The notes beneath the pieces are model-generated. The model saw only the letters and a program-made list of their open reading frames with translations. It did no database searches and was not told where the DNA came from. A program made the translations under genes and the position numbers. Of a DNA stretch of 61,237 nucleotides, positions 43,380-50,950 are shown one piece after another; position 1 is the first letter of the stretch, and each line of letters begins with the position of its first letter. The DNA comes from Bacteroidales bacterium (GTDB lineage Bacteria; Bacteroidota; Bacteroidia; Bacteroidales; UBA7960): assembly GCA_012521995.1 (NCBI GenBank), contig JAAYLH010000077.1, positions 1-61,237 on the forward strand. Direction: 5' to 3'.

Positions 43380-46184
43380 TTAGTGCATTATGTGCATGCG
43401 GCCTCCCCTTCCGGGACGGCTAGCCGAATCGAAAGCGTTGAGTGAGCGGTTGAGCGAATAGGTAAAGGTCAGCAGGAAATAGCGCCCCATTGAATTGGTC
43501 ACCTGACGTTGGATGAAGTTGGCATCAGCTGATTGTGTGACGCCCAGGTCCTGATTCAGCAGGTTGTAACCTGACAGTTTCAGTTCGCCTGCATTCCCTT
43601 TCAGGAAGCTTCTTGAGAAACTGAAATCGAGCATGGGGATCTTGCGGTCGAAGGCTTCAGTGCGCCCTTCATAGATCTGGTAACGATAGCTTGCTCCCAA
43701 CCTGTAGTTTTCCAGGAAAGTCCAGTTGGCCTCGGCCCCATATGTTTGATTCAGGAAGGCTTGTTCAAGGCTGCTGAATTCGTATTTGGTCAGCTGCTGG
43801 TTAAACAGGGCGGTCAGATTGGTTTCAATATTATCGTTAGGCCTGAAGGTATATCTGGCATTGGCTCCCAGGATGTTGTTGGCAATGTCCTGGTCAACAC
43901 CGTTCAGAATGTTGATGCTTTCCGAATGGGTCAGGTTGCTTCCCACCATGAAACGGCTTTTTATCTTTGGGACACTGAAGTTGAAGTTGACATTGGCTCT
44001 CAGGTTCATATTATTCTTGACGTTCACGGGAGTAATGGTCCGAATCAGTTGTTCGTCAATATTTGTGGCATTTGTAATGGCATTGTTGACATATTCGGCC
44101 GAGAGGAAGGTAAAGAAACCAAATGAAGTCAGCGGATTGAAGTTATTGAACCGGATGTTTGCCCTATGGCGATACGAAGGCTTCAGTTGGGGGTTACCAA
44201 CATAGAGGTTGAGCGGGTCGCGGTTATCGACCAAAGGCTGCAACTGCAATATGGAAGGTTCCTGAACGCTGGTTTCATAATTGGCCATCATGCGCCTGAA
44301 GCTGTTGAATTCATAATTAAACCTCAACGCAGGTAAAACGTGGGTATAATCCCTGTTGATTTCCTGGTTTGAGGTAAGGATCTCGCCCCTGAGCCTTGAC
44401 AACTGCAGGTTGGAACCTACGGTCAGGTTAAATCGGTCGCGGTTCATATTGAGGTTGAGTCCCCCGCGTTGATACAGGTAGGTATTGCTGTACTGGTTTG
44501 TCAACAGGTCGTTGATTGTCAGCACCTCCCCTTCCCTGTCGAACACCTGCTGATCCACCTCATTGAAGTTTTGGGTGATGCGGTAGTTGGCTTCAAGGAA
44601 TAAGCGCTGGCCCAGAGGTTCGGTATAATTGGTATTGAATCCCAGCGAGCGGTTAAAGGTGCCCAGCAGGCTGTTTTGCAACAGGTCTTCATCAAAGGCG
44701 TTGTTGCCAAAATAACGGTTGAGAGCGTCGAGGGTAGCTTCCTGGTCATTGTCCACGGTGGAAAAGTCAACCCCTGCCGTAAAAGTACGCCCGGGTTTGT
44801 TGAGGCGCTGCCTCCAGAGCAGGCTGGTTTCGAGGTTTAAGCGTTGGCCTTCGCTTTCACTATTCTGAATGCTGGAGTTCTGCATCAGACCTTCTGCATT
44901 CAGGGTCTGGCTGTTGCTTTGCAGCAAGCCCCTGGTGTTGTTGAGGCTGGTATTGGCAGTCAGCAGGAGGCTGCTGGCTTCGCTGAAGGTATGGTCAAGG
45001 CGAAGGTTCAGGCGGTGGTTGTAGTTGCGGTTGTCCTGGCTGCTGGCTTGGTCGAAGAAAAAATTCCCTGAGGGCAGAAAGTTTTCCCGTTCCAGGTCCT
45101 GGGTGACTTCATGGCCCAATTGGTTGTAAAAGTAACTGGCGGTAAGGTCAGTTTTTGTTCCGATTTTCCTGTTGACGTTAGCCCCCCCCGCCCAGGAGGT
45201 CATCAGGCCATTGGTCGCAGGCTGTCCGTCGAAGCTGATGGGGATGCTGCTGCTGTTGCTGTTGAAGCTGACCTGCATTCCGCCGCCGCCCCTGCCGGAA
45301 GCCAAGGCCTGTGCGCCGCCGCTGAAATTGAGGTATTCGCCTATGGAGAAGCCTGTCTGGTTCACATTGTTGCCCATCCCAAGGATAGAAATCTGCCCCT
45401 TGTTGTCGAAGCGGTTGATGTTGAGTTTTCCCTGGAAGCGTTCTTCCGTGCCATAAGCAAGGCTAGAGTTTCCAAACACCCCTTCTTTACGGTCTTCCTT
45501 AAGTTCAAGGTTGATGGTTCGCTCCCGCTCCCCGTCATCGATTCCGGTAAATAAGGCTTGCTCTGAGCGCTGATCGAAGACATGGACCTTGGAAACGGCA
45601 TCGGCAGGAAGGTTCTGGGTCGCCATTTTGGGATCACGTCCAAAGAATTCCTTGCCATCAACCAATACGCGCCGGACGGTTTCACCCTGAGCCAGGACGT
45701 TGCCGTCTGACTGGACCTCAATACCGGGCATACGCTTCAGCAAGTCCTCCACAACTTCATTGGGCAGGGCCTTGAAGGCCAGGGCGTCGTATTCAATGGT
45801 GTCATTCTTTACACGCATAGCAATGCGTTCTTCAGTTACGCTCACTTCCTTCAGGGTTACCCGTTCATTGAGCAGGCTGAGTTCGCCCAGATCAAGCTGG
45901 TTTCCTGGAGGAGGGGTGATTTTCTCAAAGCGGGTGGCATAGCCGATATAGGTAATCCGCAACAGATGTTCCCTGCGGCTCACGTTGCGGATTTCAAACT
46001 GTCCTTGCATATTGGTCAGGGCATAATTCACCATGGTGGAGTCGCCGGGATTCAGAAGCAATACTGTCGCATTGGGTAGGCCTCCATGATCGGGATCACT
46101 CACCACACCCCTTATTGCGAAATCCTGTGCCTGGACAAACAAAGCATACAACAGGAATGCCAATGAATATATAATTCGTTGCAT
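43380..46184 (-). CDS. Outer-membrane beta-barrel (OMP_b-brl_3) TonB-receptor-like protein
   Basis: 934 residues. Signal peptide, then a CarboxypepD_reg domain at 22-95 (AIRGVVSDPDHGGLPNATVL), and a plug-like region with LPNEVVEDLLKRMPGIEVQ and VRRVLVDGKEFFGRDPKMA near 165. A long barrel follows, rich in Asn and aromatic strands. The barrel ends MGRYFLLTFTYSLNRSLNAF plus a short Gly/Arg-rich tail. This is the OMP_b-brl_3 type that usually occurs with GLPGLI proteins, as here, and not a SusC with SusD. The substrate is unknown. It lies 27 bp downstream of the GLPGLI gene and is divergent from a kinase/regulator operon. Confidence 0.88.
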   Translation of the reverse strand: MQRIIYSLAFLLYALFVQAQDFAIRGVVSDPDHGGLPNATVLLLNPGDSTMVNYALTNMQGQFEIRNVSRREHLLRITYIGYATRFEKITPPPGNQLDLGELSLLNERVTLKEVSVTEERIAMRVKNDTIEYDALAFKALPNEVVEDLLKRMPGIEVQSDGNVLAQGETVRRVLVDGKEFFGRDPKMATQNLPADAVSKVHVFDQRSEQALFTGIDDGERERTINLELKEDRKEGVFGNSSLAYGTEERFQGKLNINRFDNKGQISILGMGNNVNQTGFSIGEYLNFSGGAQALASGRGGGGMQVSFNSNSSSIPISFDGQPATNGLMTSWAGGANVNRKIGTKTDLTASYFYNQLGHEVTQDLERENFLPSGNFFFDQASSQDNRNYNHRLNLRLDHTFSEASSLLLTANTSLNNTRGLLQSNSQTLNAEGLMQNSSIQNSESEGQRLNLETSLLWRQRLNKPGRTFTAGVDFSTVDNDQEATLDALNRYFGNNAFDEDLLQNSLLGTFNRSLGFNTNYTEPLGQRLFLEANYRITQNFNEVDQQVFDREGEVLTINDLLTNQYSNTYLYQRGGLNLNMNRDRFNLTVGSNLQLSRLRGEILTSNQEINRDYTHVLPALRFNYEFNSFRRMMANYETSVQEPSILQLQPLVDNRDPLNLYVGNPQLKPSYRHRANIRFNNFNPLTSFGFFTFLSAEYVNNAITNATNIDEQLIRTITPVNVKNNMNLRANVNFNFSVPKIKSRFMVGSNLTHSESINILNGVDQDIANNILGANARYTFRPNDNIETNLTALFNQQLTKYEFSSLEQAFLNQTYGAEANWTFLENYRLGASYRYQIYEGRTEAFDRKIPMLDFSFSRSFLKGNAGELKLSGYNLLNQDLGVTQSADANFIQRQVTNSMGRYFLLTFTYSLNRSLNAFDSASRPGRGGRMHIMH

Positions 46185-46211
46185 ATTATGATTTTTTTTT
46201 ACGGTTACAAA

Positions 46212-46949
46212 TTAGAAAACCCGTACCGGGCCACTTGCATTATTCATTCTTTGTCTTTGTTCTTCCAGGAGCTTTTCAAATTCCTGGCTTGACAATTTCT
46301 CGCCACGGCTTGGTTTGCGCAACTCAGAAGTAGTAAGCTGGCGTTCTTCTATTTGCCTGGCAACCCATACCTGCTCCCCATTATTGATATCCACGGCCAG
46401 AACGGTACCAGGCAAAGTAGTGAATTTGTCGGGACCCATGAAGGGTGGAAGATGGGGGGTAAACCAGGCAGTGATTTCCTGTTTGTTGACCGTATCGGTA
46501 TACCAGGCCATCATACACATATATCCTGCAATTTCCATCTGCTCGTTGCCGAACTTCCAGGGCTCAATGCCCAGGGTGTCGACAATGAGGTAGTTTTTTC
46601 CCAGCAGGTCGCGTGCCACGATGCGCTCGCGTAATTCACGGTTGATGTAGGTTTCAGCCCGAGGTCCGCGCATCATCATCCGCATCCCGCCGCCTCGGCC
46701 TGCCCCGGACCCCGGAGGCATCACTTCTTCCACGGTCTTGTAAAGACTTTCGGTGGAAGTAAAGAACAAGTGATAATTGTCGGTGCGAAACTGAGGTATC
46801 ATCGTCTTCATCTCAGGGCGATCCTCAGGGATCATCCTGTGCGCATCGATCCTTACTTCGTAAGTAATGACCCCTTGAGTCACCTGTGCTGAAAGCGACA
46901 GGCCCAGCAGGCTAAACAAAATGAAAGAAAACAATTTCTGGAGGGACAT
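46212..46949 (-). CDS. GLPGLI-family exported protein
   Basis: 245 residues with signal peptide (FSFILFSLLGLSLSAQ). QGVITYEVRIDAHRMIP opens the domain; WKFGNEQMEIAGYMCMMAWY and WFTPHLPPFMGPDKFTTLPG follow, the last being the region of the name-giving GLPGL motif (here TLPGTVLAV). The C-terminal helix SSQEFEKLLEEQRQRM is also typical. GLPGLI proteins accompany OMP_b-brl_3 barrels, have no known activity and are likely periplasmic. First gene of the two-gene operon; a TAGTTTTG -7 box lies at 47008-47015 on its strand. Confidence 0.88.
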   Translation of the reverse strand: MSLQKLFSFILFSLLGLSLSAQVTQGVITYEVRIDAHRMIPEDRPEMKTMIPQFRTDNYHLFFTSTESLYKTVEEVMPPGSGAGRGGGMRMMMRGPRAETYINRELRERIVARDLLGKNYLIVDTLGIEPWKFGNEQMEIAGYMCMMAWYTDTVNKQEITAWFTPHLPPFMGPDKFTTLPGTVLAVDINNGEQVWVARQIEERQLTTSELRKPSRGEKLSSQEFEKLLEEQRQRMNNASGPVRVF

Positions 46950-47007
46950 TTTAATTCGTTATTTAAAGCTTCAACTTATTTAAGAACATGGATAAATAAT
47001 TCTGCGG

Positions 47008-47110
47008 CAAAACTAACTATTTGGACCCTATTTAAATGTTAATGCCTGTATAAATAAGGTTAATAAAAGGTTAAAGGAGGCTTCGGGCAGGATTTAAAGG
47101 CTTAATTTTG
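47008..47110. promoter_or_regulatory. Divergent promoter region with GTTAA direct repeats
   Basis: GTTAA occurs at 47038, 47059 and 47070, spaced 21 and 11 bp (about two turns and one turn), as expected for an OmpR/CpxR-type regulator such as that at 48598. A -7 box for the GLPGLI gene is at 47008-47015 (minus). A TAATTTTG -7 box for the kinase gene is at 47103-47110 (plus), only 4 bp before its ATG. Confidence 0.5.
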
Positions 47111-47114
47111 AGGC

Positions 47115-48596
47115 ATGGAAAAGAAAAAAGTTCACTGGTTAGTCATGCTAATGGTCCTAAGCGTGCTGCTGCTTATCGTGCTTCAGGGTTTCTGGCTCAG
47201 GGCCGAATACAAAGCGGCCTCCGATTCCTTCCGAAGGGAAACCAGCCTGATATTCCGCAGCACCCTGCAACACCTGGCTGACTCCTTGTTTTTCAGCCAG
47301 GTTGAGATATTGGAAACTGATGACAGCCTGTATGAACACGAGGGCCCCATTTCAATCACCTCCGTTGCACCCGTTGACGACAGCCTCCGGGTGAGCTCCG
47401 GGAGGATGAGACGATCAGAAGGCAGGCGCTTCGATGCCGACAGCATTCGTACCGGCAGGGGAAACATTACCTTTCGCATGGGCAGGCAGAGCCCCGATAG
47501 CCTGAGATTACGGTTTTTTCGCCAGAACTTCAACGCCCCGGGTAATATGCGTTTCATGTACCTGGCCTTCTCAGAGGGATATCCCAGCGATACCCTGAAA
47601 ATGCTGTACCAGAAAACCCTGCCTGAAAGGTTTCGAAAACTGCCCCTGGAAATAGTAGAGCGGGAGATGGACTGGCAGCGGCACATGTGGAACAGGCCTC
47701 CTGAAATAAGGAATGACAGCCAGCCCTTTATAACAGGCTTTGTGCCACTGGGGATGAATAAACTCTATGCGGCAAATTTTGGAAGGGTCAGGGCTTATTT
47801 GTTCTATAACCTTTTGCCCCAGATGGGATTTTCCCTGATTATCACCGGCTTGATCATCCTGTCGTTCATTCTGGTCTTGCGCAGCCTTCGCTCACAGCAA
47901 AGGTTGCTGGAACAAAAAAACGACTTCATTGGGAATATGACCCATGAGCTGAAGACCCCCGTGGCCACCGTAGGCGTTGCCCTTGAGGCCATGAAGAGCT
48001 TTGATGTGCTAAAAAACCCCGAAAAGGCTGTTGAATATATTGATATGGCCCGGCACGAGCTCGACCGCCTGGGTATGATGACCGACAAAATTCTCAAGAC
48101 TTCTGTGTTCGATTATGAAACAGAAATAAGGAACAACAAAAAGGTGGTGGATTTGAAGGAAATTATGGAGAAAGTAATGGCCTCCTTCCTACTGGTGGCC
48201 GAGAAGAAAGGCATCCGCTTCCGGTTTGATCCTAAGGGGAATGCCAGCTTGCTTGGCCACGAGGACCACCTGACCCAAATGATCTACAATCTGGTGGACA
48301 ATGCCTTTAAATATGCAGGAAGCAGTCCTGAAATAAAACTCTCGCTGGAAGAACAGGATAACCAAATAATACTGAAGGTTGCTGATCAAGGACCAGGTAT
48401 TGGACAACAGCATCAAAACAGGATCTTTGAAAAGTTTTACCGCATCCCTTCAGGGGATGTGCACACTGTAAAGGGTTATGGACTGGGATTGAATTATGTG
48501 GCAGGGGTTGTTAAAAGCCACGGAGGGAAAATTTCAATAGAGAGCAGGCCTGGGGCTGGTGCGATTTTTGAGGTAATAATCCCAAAAAGCATCTGA
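47115..48596 (+). CDS. Sensor histidine kinase (OmpR-type partner)
   Basis: 493 residues. Membrane helix 1 at about 9-28, an extracytoplasmic domain to about 232 and helix 2 at about 237-258. The HisKA region carries His in DFIGNMTHELKTPVATVGVA near 281. The ATPase domain has IYNLVDNAFKYAG, KVADQGPGIGQQ and VKGYGLGLNYVAG. It is followed after 1 bp by its response regulator and then a lipoprotein. The operon is divergent from the GLPGLI/OMP genes, which are its likely targets. If the -7 box at 47103 is real, the mRNA would be leaderless or nearly so. Confidence 0.94.
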   Translation: MEKKKVHWLVMLMVLSVLLLIVLQGFWLRAEYKAASDSFRRETSLIFRSTLQHLADSLFFSQVEILETDDSLYEHEGPISITSVAPVDDSLRVSSGRMRRSEGRRFDADSIRTGRGNITFRMGRQSPDSLRLRFFRQNFNAPGNMRFMYLAFSEGYPSDTLKMLYQKTLPERFRKLPLEIVEREMDWQRHMWNRPPEIRNDSQPFITGFVPLGMNKLYAANFGRVRAYLFYNLLPQMGFSLIITGLIILSFILVLRSLRSQQRLLEQKNDFIGNMTHELKTPVATVGVALEAMKSFDVLKNPEKAVEYIDMARHELDRLGMMTDKILKTSVFDYETEIRNNKKVVDLKEIMEKVMASFLLVAEKKGIRFRFDPKGNASLLGHEDHLTQMIYNLVDNAFKYAGSSPEIKLSLEEQDNQIILKVADQGPGIGQQHQNRIFEKFYRIPSGDVHTVKGYGLGLNYVAGVVKSHGGKISIESRPGAGAIFEVIIPKSI

Positions 48597-48597
48597 C

Positions 48598-49308
48598 ATG
48601 GAAAAAATCAGGGTGTTGTATGTGGAAGATGAGCCATTCCTGGCAAGGATAGTCAAGGAAAGCCTTGAAAGCCGTGATTTTGAGGTAAGCCTTGTAGCAA
48701 GTGGAGCAGATGCCATTCCTGAATTTGAAGCCTTCAAGCCACAGATCTGTGTTCTCGATGTAATGCTTCCGCAAAAAGATGGTTTTTCCATTGCAAAGGA
48801 AATCAAAGCACTCAGCCCGGGGATGCCCATTATTTTCCTGACGGCCAAGGTGCAGACCGAAGACCTCCTGAAGGGTTTTGCCTCGGGTGGAAACGATTAC
48901 CTGCGCAAGCCTTTCAGCATGGAAGAACTCATCGTGAGGATCCATAACCTGCTCAACATTACTGCAAACCCTCAGCCAAACTCTGCAGGTAATGGTCCAG
49001 AGAAGATCAGCCTTGGGCGCTTTGTGTTTTACCCCGAGTTGCTTGAGCTCCACTATGATAATTCGGTAAAAAAGCTTTCGCAAAGAGAAACCCGCTTGCT
49101 GCAAATGCTTACCGGCGATATGACCATACCTGTCCTGCGCAAGGACATCCTGCTCGAATTGTGGGGCGATGATTCATTTTACAACAGCCGTAACCTGGAT
49201 GTTTACATTTCACGCCTGCGCGACTACTTCTCGGGCGATCCCAACATAGAGATCATCACCAAGAAAGGCGTTGGCTATCATTTCGTTGTGCGATCCTCCG
49301 ACGATTAA
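48598..49308 (+). CDS. OmpR-family response regulator
   Basis: 236 residues. Receiver domain with acidic pocket VEDEP near 9, phospho-Asp in ICVLDVMLPQKDGFS near 54, and Lys in YLRKPFSMEELI near 103. The C-terminal winged helix (Trans_reg_C) covers about 135-232, with LSQRETRLLQMLTGD, RNLDVYISRLRDYF and TKKGVGYHFVV. It is predicted to bind the GTTAA direct repeats upstream of the kinase operon and control both divergent operons. Confidence 0.95.
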   Translation: MEKIRVLYVEDEPFLARIVKESLESRDFEVSLVASGADAIPEFEAFKPQICVLDVMLPQKDGFSIAKEIKALSPGMPIIFLTAKVQTEDLLKGFASGGNDYLRKPFSMEELIVRIHNLLNITANPQPNSAGNGPEKISLGRFVFYPELLELHYDNSVKKLSQRETRLLQMLTGDMTIPVLRKDILLELWGDDSFYNSRNLDVYISRLRDYFSGDPNIEIITKKGVGYHFVVRSSDD

Positions 49309-49322
49309 ACCCTTCCACCTGT

Positions 49323-50213
49323 ATGAAAACCTTTATTGCTCTAAAAGCTTCCTGGTTCTGTCTCGCAGCAATGCTTTTCCTTTTCGCCTGTGCTCCAAAA
49401 ACCACACAGGTGGTTTCGGGCTGGCAAGTTTGGGCCTCCGGCATTGAATCTGAGCAGAGACGGGTGGCAGCAATGACTTTGGATAAAAAAACAAAACTGG
49501 AATATGAAACTGCCAATGACGAAAAAAACCTTTACCTTTTCTTTCAGACTGATGACCCAGTTACCAGGATGAAGATCCTCAGGACTGGACTTACAGTAAA
49601 AATCACTGCTCCCGGGAGCACACAAGGACCTGCCATTTTGAAGTATCCTGTCCCGGAAGAAAGGATCACCCTATTTGATGGGGTGGGCCGTACTCCTTCT
49701 TCAGCTGAAAGGCCTTCAGGAAGGCAGGGCACAAGGCGTGGCGGGCAGAACCCTCCCGATGCAGGGGTGACGTTTCAAAGGGCGTTGGCAGAACAAAAAG
49801 CGATGTCGCTCAACGGCTTTCTGAACCACCCCAACGGAATGGTTGCCCTTGAGCAAGGAGAAGGTATTCAGCTGAATGTCGGCATGGACCCCAATGGGAT
49901 GATGTTTTATCAAATCACCATCCCACTTTTCGCCCTGGTTGAAACGCAGCAAACCCCTGAAATGACCGAAAGTGAATTTATTGTCGAAGTTTCTCTTTAT
50001 GGGATGGAAAGGCCTGCAGGGCCCATTGGCAGTTTTGGAGGTCCCGGCATGGGTGGAGCGCGCAGGGGCGGAGGCATGAGGCCCGGCGACCCAATGAGCG
50101 GAATGCCCTATGAAGGTCGGCCTGCAGGGCCGCAATCCGGAAGCAGTGAGTTCTCAAGAATGACTAAAGACGAAGGGTTCCGCTTTGCCTTCAGATTGGC
50201 TTCAAAACCTTAA
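49323..50213 (+). CDS. Hypothetical lipoprotein with Gly/Arg-rich C-terminal part
   Basis: 296 residues, third gene of the kinase operon, 14 bp after the regulator. Lipoprotein signal with lipobox LFLFAC near 23. The mature part has beta-rich segments (KLEYETANDEKNLYLFFQTD, LTVKITAPGSTQ) resembling carbohydrate-binding-like sandwich folds seen in similar operons. A Gly/Pro/Met/Arg-rich stretch then covers 235-280 (GPGMGGARRGGGMRPGDPM). The GLPGLI and OMP proteins across the divergent promoter also carry Gly/Arg-rich patches, hinting at a shared envelope complex (inference). Family not recognised. Confidence 0.7.
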   Translation: MKTFIALKASWFCLAAMLFLFACAPKTTQVVSGWQVWASGIESEQRRVAAMTLDKKTKLEYETANDEKNLYLFFQTDDPVTRMKILRTGLTVKITAPGSTQGPAILKYPVPEERITLFDGVGRTPSSAERPSGRQGTRRGGQNPPDAGVTFQRALAEQKAMSLNGFLNHPNGMVALEQGEGIQLNVGMDPNGMMFYQITIPLFALVETQQTPEMTESEFIVEVSLYGMERPAGPIGSFGGPGMGGARRGGGMRPGDPMSGMPYEGRPAGPQSGSSEFSRMTKDEGFRFAFRLASKP

Positions 50214-50308
50214 CATTCACAAATACCAGCTGTCTGAGTTTTATCCTTTGCCTGTTTTGGGCAGAGGATTTTTTTTTCGACAATGGTGAATCGGATCTGT
50301 TTTTGTCC

Positions 50309-50342
50309 TATATTTGCACAAATAACCACCTTTTGTGCAAAT
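50309..50342. promoter_or_regulatory. TetR-type operator overlapping the -7 box
   Basis: Perfect 11-bp arms ATTTGCACAAA (50312-50322) and TTTGTGCAAAT (50332-50342) with a 9-bp spacer. The left arm overlaps TATATTTG (50309-50316), a TAnnTTTG box. The TetR gene starts at 50363. Binding would block transcription of the whole export operon. Confidence 0.72.
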
Positions 50343-50362
50343 GCGCATATCTTCATAATCCT

Positions 50363-50932
50363 ATGACAACCAAAGAGCAGATCCTATCAGAAGCCCGCAA
50401 GGTATTCGAGAAATTCGGATACAACAAGACCAGCATGAGCGACATTGCCCAGGCTGCACGCAAAAGCAGGCGCACCCTGTACAGTTATTTTGCAAATAAG
50501 GAAGAGATTTTTCAAGCCGTTATTGAAGTCGAAATTGACGCCCTGGCCGGAACCCTCAGTGAGCTGATAGAGAAGCCTATACCTGCCTGCAATAAACTCA
50601 GGGAATATATGCATATCAGGATGAATGCGGTGAAAAAGCTCACCATTTATTACGATGCCATCCGCCGTGACCTCTCAGACAACCTGGGGTTGATCGAAAA
50701 GATCCGCCGTAATTATGACAAAATGGAGCGGGAAATGATAAGCCTAATGCTTAAACAAGGTGTTAAAGAGGGGGCTTTCCGAATCACTGACCCACAGCTT
50801 GTGGCAGGGGCAATTGTAATGGCCACCAAAGGATTTGAACTGCCCCTGATCATGGGTCAGGATGGTTACGATCACAACCAACTGATTGACCCTTTGATCG
50901 ATATGTTCTACCATGGAATCCTGATTAAATAA
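50363..50932 (+). CDS. TetR/AcrR-family repressor
   Basis: 189 residues from the ATG at 50363 (MTTKEQIL). A longer frame to 50303 would run through the operator and is rejected. The N-terminal helix-turn-helix is EQILSEARKVFEKFGYNKTS followed by MSDIAQAARKSRRTLYSYFA. The C-terminal ligand domain is helical. It stands 18 bp before the RND exporter, so it likely controls the exporter, LolA-like and porin genes through the palindrome just upstream. The inducer is probably a substrate of the exporter. Confidence 0.92.
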   Translation: MTTKEQILSEARKVFEKFGYNKTSMSDIAQAARKSRRTLYSYFANKEEIFQAVIEVEIDALAGTLSELIEKPIPACNKLREYMHIRMNAVKKLTIYYDAIRRDLSDNLGLIEKIRRNYDKMEREMISLMLKQGVKEGAFRITDPQLVAGAIVMATKGFELPLIMGQDGYDHNQLIDPLIDMFYHGILIK

Positions 50933-50950
50933 ACAGATCTGCAAACTGGT

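Noticed and set aside
43380-46184. SusC of a polysaccharide utilisation locus
   Set aside because: No SusD follows and the partner is GLPGLI, so the OMP_b-brl_3 type fits better.
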